Below, in pieces: positions 60,718 to 64,000 of a DNA stretch of 64,000 nt. Where the stretch lies: positions 10,692,765-10,756,764 of the forward strand of contig CM059977.1 of assembly GCA_030490835.1 (NCBI GenBank), given 5' to 3'. Each line of letters starts with the position of its first letter. Position 1 is the stretch's first letter. The notes under the pieces are model-generated. The model made no database searches. It was not told the origin of the DNA and saw nothing but the letters and a program-made list of their open reading frames with translations. The translations under genes were made by a program, and so were the position numbers. The stretch comes from Annona cherimola. Its lineage: Eukaryota > Streptophyta > Magnoliopsida > Magnoliales > Annonaceae.

Positions 60718-63700
60718 GGTGGGCCCTGCTTCCGTGGACCCCATCATGGGTATTGCAGAGGCTTTCCAGGCAGATGCAAGCCCCAGCAAAATGAATCTTG
60801 GAGTGGTGGGTGGAGTGACGCAGTTTCTCTTTATTATTTGAAATGCAGCTCTGGTAATTTTTCTCTGCTCAATGAATCTGATATTTGGGTTGATGGCACG
60901 TTAGGGCGCTTATCGAGATGATGAAGGGAAGCCGGTTGTTCTTCAGTGTGTTCGAGATGCGGCTGCCAAGGTGTCCGGCAGCGAATTTATGTATGTCTTA
61001 CTTTTTCATTCGTATTTTCTCTGTTTTTTTTTTTTTCCCGAATTTTTACAAATTCCTAACAGAAATAGCTCTCTCCCTTGGAAGTTTACCTCTTTTGGGA
61101 GTTTGCCTGATTGTAAATGGTGGAAGTCAGTGAAATGTTAATTGAGTGTTGCTGCGGGTAGTTATTCAGTTGCATGGGTTGTGGCGAATGTCATTTGCCT
61201 GAATAGTTGAATGACAATATAGTTTTCTCCAGTGATTGGATGCTTCTGATCTACCAACTTGTGTGAAATTTCTAATCTCCATCAGGCATATACTTCCGTT
61301 TGCAGTAATTGGTAGACACTGTGTTGTGCCATGGAAGTGGAACTGCCATGTTTTTATGAATTTACGGACTAATTCCTGCGTGTGTGCGTGTTTTTTTTTA
61401 TTTTTTTTATTTTTATTTTTACAATTTCCCATTAAAAGTAGCTGTGTGTGTGTGTGTGTGTTTGCATGCGTGTGCGTGGTTGTAAATCAGGTCCATATTA
61501 CCAAAATGTTAGTTCGGTGCAGTGGTTTATAGTTATATAGTTTCATGAGCTGGTGGATAATGGCGTTTGTCTTCAGGGTCTGAATGCTTCTATTCTACCA
61601 ACTTATGTGAATTTCTAATCCTCATTGGGCGTGTACTTCCTTTTCAGTGATTGGTAAACTCTTATGTCATGGCGTGGAAGTGGAGCTGCCACGTTTTTAT
61701 GGATTTGTTGTTCAACATGTGCAGGGAGTATCTTCCCATGGGAGGTAGTTTGAGACTGATCGAGGAAAGTGTAAAGCTAGCCTATGGGGAGAATTCAGAT
61801 GTGGTAAGGGATAAAAGGTTTGCTGGAGTTCAAGCACTCTCTGGTACTGGTGCCTGCCGCCTGTTTGCTGAGTTCCAGAAGCGATTCCATCCTGAGTCAT
61901 TGACCTATATGCCGGTTCCAACATGGCCCAAGTAACGCAGATCATTTTCCCTTTGCAAATAACTCAAATTGTTTTGCAAAAGAACCATCTGTCCGTGCGT
62001 CATTCTTTTCCAAATTTAAGAGTCACAATTATCATGGTTGTTTGAAGATATTGAGTGCAAAATCCTGTCGTTTTGCCCTTTTGGTGACTTTGAAATTGTG
62101 TGTCCTGTATATGAGAATGGGAAAAGCTGTTTTTCCTTCTTCAACCTTTGCGTGCCCCTGAAGATATGAAAATGTCGGAATGCTTGCAGTTCTTAAAGAC
62201 AAGTGAAATGGGAGAATTGGATGATTAGACTGTTTGGAAAATTATAACGCACAAAACAGTGGTAATTTGAATTTGATTCTGACATTTCTATTTCTGAGCT
62301 GTGTGATTCTATTGCACAGTCACCATAACATTTGGAGAGATGCTCAAGTTCCTCAGAGGACTTTTCGCTATTATCATCCTGAATCTAAGAGTTTAGACTT
62401 TGCAGCACTTTTATATGACGTAAAGGTATATCATATTTCTATTGCTATATTGATTATGCAAACCTTGTGTCAATGCACTAGTTGAATTGAATTAATGATT
62501 CTGATATCTGATAAGAGACAACTACATTGCAAGAAATCCACATGGAAAGTTTAAAAGTACACATTGATTTGCAGTTTTTTTTTTTTTGTTTTTTGTTTTT
62601 TGATTTGGTCTCGGGTCAACGACCTGGGACCTCGGGCATCTGTGCTCGGGATGCTGACCAAGATGCCACAGGCGTTGGTCGCTGCAGTTTTTCTTTTTAG
62701 TTCTCAGTTTTGATAGTGTTCACTAATTTTCTGTGCTTGGTGCAGCAGTAACTGCATTTGTTGTTTCTTTGCTAGTGATGGGCCCTACAACTGATTAGAT
62801 CAATAAGGCTTCCTAAAGAGACTAAACTGTCTCCTCAAAAGTTGAAGACTAATAGGAGGCAAGTTTGATTTATTGGCCTAGATTATGAAAGTAAGAACAT
62901 TATTCTCCAACAATATCTTCAACTGGATAGTGCATTATGTTCGGCCTCATATTAAGAATATCCATGATTTGCCATGTTTTTTTATTGTGTGTCATCCACT
63001 GTCCAGTGCACTTAATCTTCCCAGATAACTGATATCATAAGGTGTTGTCTCAAACTTTGGCCCATAGACATTATATTCCCCTTCACTCTATATGCTGTCT
63101 TCTTCATGACTTGAACAACACGCATTGAACTGGGGAATGCATTATGTCCAACTTCAAATTAAGAATCTGTGACCGGCCAGGATTACATACAATCTATCAT
63201 CCATGGTCCGCCACAGTTAATCTTCCCACGTAACAGATATCATAAAGTGGTGTCTCAAACTTTGGCCCATTGACATTATAGTGCCATTTGCTTCATAGGT
63301 TGTCTTCTTCATGGCTTGACATCTCTTGTATTTGAACTTAGGTCCTTATCTTCCTGGTGCTACGTGGAGATATTCAAGGATAATTTCCTTGTCTTTAATT
63401 AATTTTTTTACTTTCTTGTACATTTCTTAATTGTTGGCAATGATACAGAGTATGCATTAATTATCTTCTTCGCCATTTGGGTATGTGCAGAGGGCCCCAA
63501 GTCATTCCTTTTTTGTACTTCATGCATGTGCTCACAATCCAACTGGAATAGATCCCTCTGAAGAACAATGGAGAGAAATTTCCTATCAATTCAAGGTGCC
63601 TTACTCTGTTGTAGAGGTGTAACTTAAATGCTGGCAGTCATACTGATTGCATTTCATATATTTGTTTAATGTTAAAACTACTGCAGGTGAAGAATCACTT

Positions 63701-63859
63701 CGCATTTTTTGACATGGCTTATCAAGGTTTTGCAAGTGGTGATCTGGACTCAGATTCTCAAGCTGTTCGTATTTTTACGGAAGACGGCCATTTAATAGGA
63801 TGTGCACAATCATATGCAAAAAACATGGGCTTATATGGACACCGTGTGGGATGCCTAAG
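60659..63859 (+). CDS. Aspartate aminotransferase, mitochondrial type (5' part, runs off the window)
   Basis: Exons 60659-60805, 60905-60990, 61725-61931, 62320-62425, 63491-63595 and 63687-63859 give 274 residues in frame. The last ends in phase 2 and the remaining roughly 150 residues lie beyond 64000. The enzyme is PLP-dependent and interconverts aspartate plus 2-oxoglutarate with oxaloacetate plus glutamate. The Arg-rich start [18 protein letters not shown] followed by [11 protein letters not shown] resembles a mitochondrial presequence and junction, and EYLPMGGS is the mitochondrial rather than the cytosolic form. Active-site features are LSGTGACR (117-119), Trp145 in PTWPNHHNIW, Asn198 in HACAHNPTG, Asp226 and Tyr229 in [13 protein letters not shown], and the PLP lysine Lys262 in [10 protein letters not shown]. 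The ATG at 60659 is the first after an in-frame stop (60644). Introns 2 and 4 hold diverged tandem duplications. Confidence 0.92.
61020..61705. repeat. About 345-bp diverged tandem duplication in aminotransferase intron 2
   Basis: TGCTTCTGATCTACCAACTT at 61241 and TGCTTCTATTCTACCAACTT at 61585 head matching blocks. GGAAGTGGAACTGCCATGTT pairs with GGAAGTGGAGCTGCCACGTT. Upstream, TTTTTACAAATTCC pairs with TTTTTACAATTTCC. The second copy runs up to the exon 3 acceptor. A (TG)n microsatellite lies at 61443-61461. Confidence 0.75.
62590..62690. repeat. GC-rich island next to a T-rich run in aminotransferase intron 4
   Basis: A T-rich tract from 62575 is followed by CTCGGGTCAACGACCTGGGA and AGATGCCACAGGCGTTGG. 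Read on the - strand this would be a GC-rich body with an A-rich tail, as in a retroposed fragment. No family is recognised. Confidence 0.3.
62921..63330. repeat. 205-bp tandem duplication in aminotransferase intron 4
   Basis: TTAATCTTCCCAGATAACTG at 63012 and TTAATCTTCCCACGTAACAG at 63217 are followed by GTCTCAAACTTTGGCCCAT in both copies. Upstream GTGCATTATGTTC pairs with ATGCATTATGTCC. The period is about 205 bp. Confidence 0.8.
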
Positions 63860-64000
63860 GTTCTGCTAGCTGTGTATTCATTTTTGTATCTCATTTTTGC
63901 GTGTTTCAAAATATGCACTCAATTCATAGCCATGTACTGATATTTAACCATGGCTAGTCATCGAGTAATTTCACATTGCATGTTATGGTTTCATAATCAA

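Noticed and set aside
60280..60789. 169-codon - strand ORF over the aminotransferase start
   Set aside because: It is antisense to exon 1 and its leader, has no recognisable domain, and has no splice or promoter support.

Overview
The window is nuclear DNA of a flowering plant. The evidence is intron-rich genes with GT-AG borders, AT-rich intergenic DNA, abundant short terminal-inverted-repeat elements, and proteins that align best with land-plant families (starch phosphoglucan phosphatase, PSII core phosphatase, plant-type TRAPPC8, mitochondrial aspartate aminotransferase). The species cannot be named from the sequence. Family assignments rest on remembered family features, because no database search was possible.

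Five protein-coding genes are supported. On the + strand, 3814-8384 is a complete four-exon gene for the chloroplast phosphoglucan phosphatase LSF2 (295 aa, catalytic Cys206 and Arg212). On the - strand, 12158-32518 is a complete gene of about 20 kb and 28 coding exons for TRAPPC8/TRS85 (1305 aa). Its exons join in frame from ATG to stop. On the + strand, 48541-49167 is an intronless gene for a Ser/Pro-rich plant protein with the VPFMWESQPGTPKH motif (DUF688-like). On the - strand, 51641-55423 is an 11-exon gene for the thylakoid PP2C phosphatase PBCP (308 aa), whose last intron is GC-AG. On the + strand, from 60659 to the window edge, are the first six exons (274 aa) of a mitochondrial-type aspartate aminotransferase. 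The last visible exon carries the PLP lysine, and the rest lies outside the window. The left 2 kb may hold terminal exons of another + strand gene (weak), and 50927-51055 (-) may be an orphan terminal exon.

The regions 33.1-48.5 kb, 49.2-51.6 kb and 55.4-60.6 kb hold no convincing gene. They are filled with small non-autonomous elements. One family (here family A) has ends like GGGTGTGTTTGG, an internal core like AAAATAGATAGGTTAGTTGT, and at least twelve copies in both orientations. Other families have long terminal inverted repeats (B: 23.8 and 45.7 kb; C: 57.6 kb; D: 59.2 kb; E: nested fold-back elements at 13.0, 36.7, 37.9 and 39.4 kb). There are also many short tandem duplications, several inside introns. 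No LTR retrotransposon, rRNA, tRNA or CRISPR array was seen.

The genes do not form a pathway. Two encode chloroplast phosphatases (starch glucan and photosystem II core proteins), one a Golgi/ER trafficking subunit and one a mitochondrial amino-acid enzyme. The most notable points are the GC-AG intron in PBCP, (CU)n tracts directly after the 5' splice sites of two unrelated introns, large fold-back elements inside TRAPPC8 introns, diverged tandem duplications in two aminotransferase introns, and an upstream ORF overlapping the aminotransferase start. I found no clearly new biological system.
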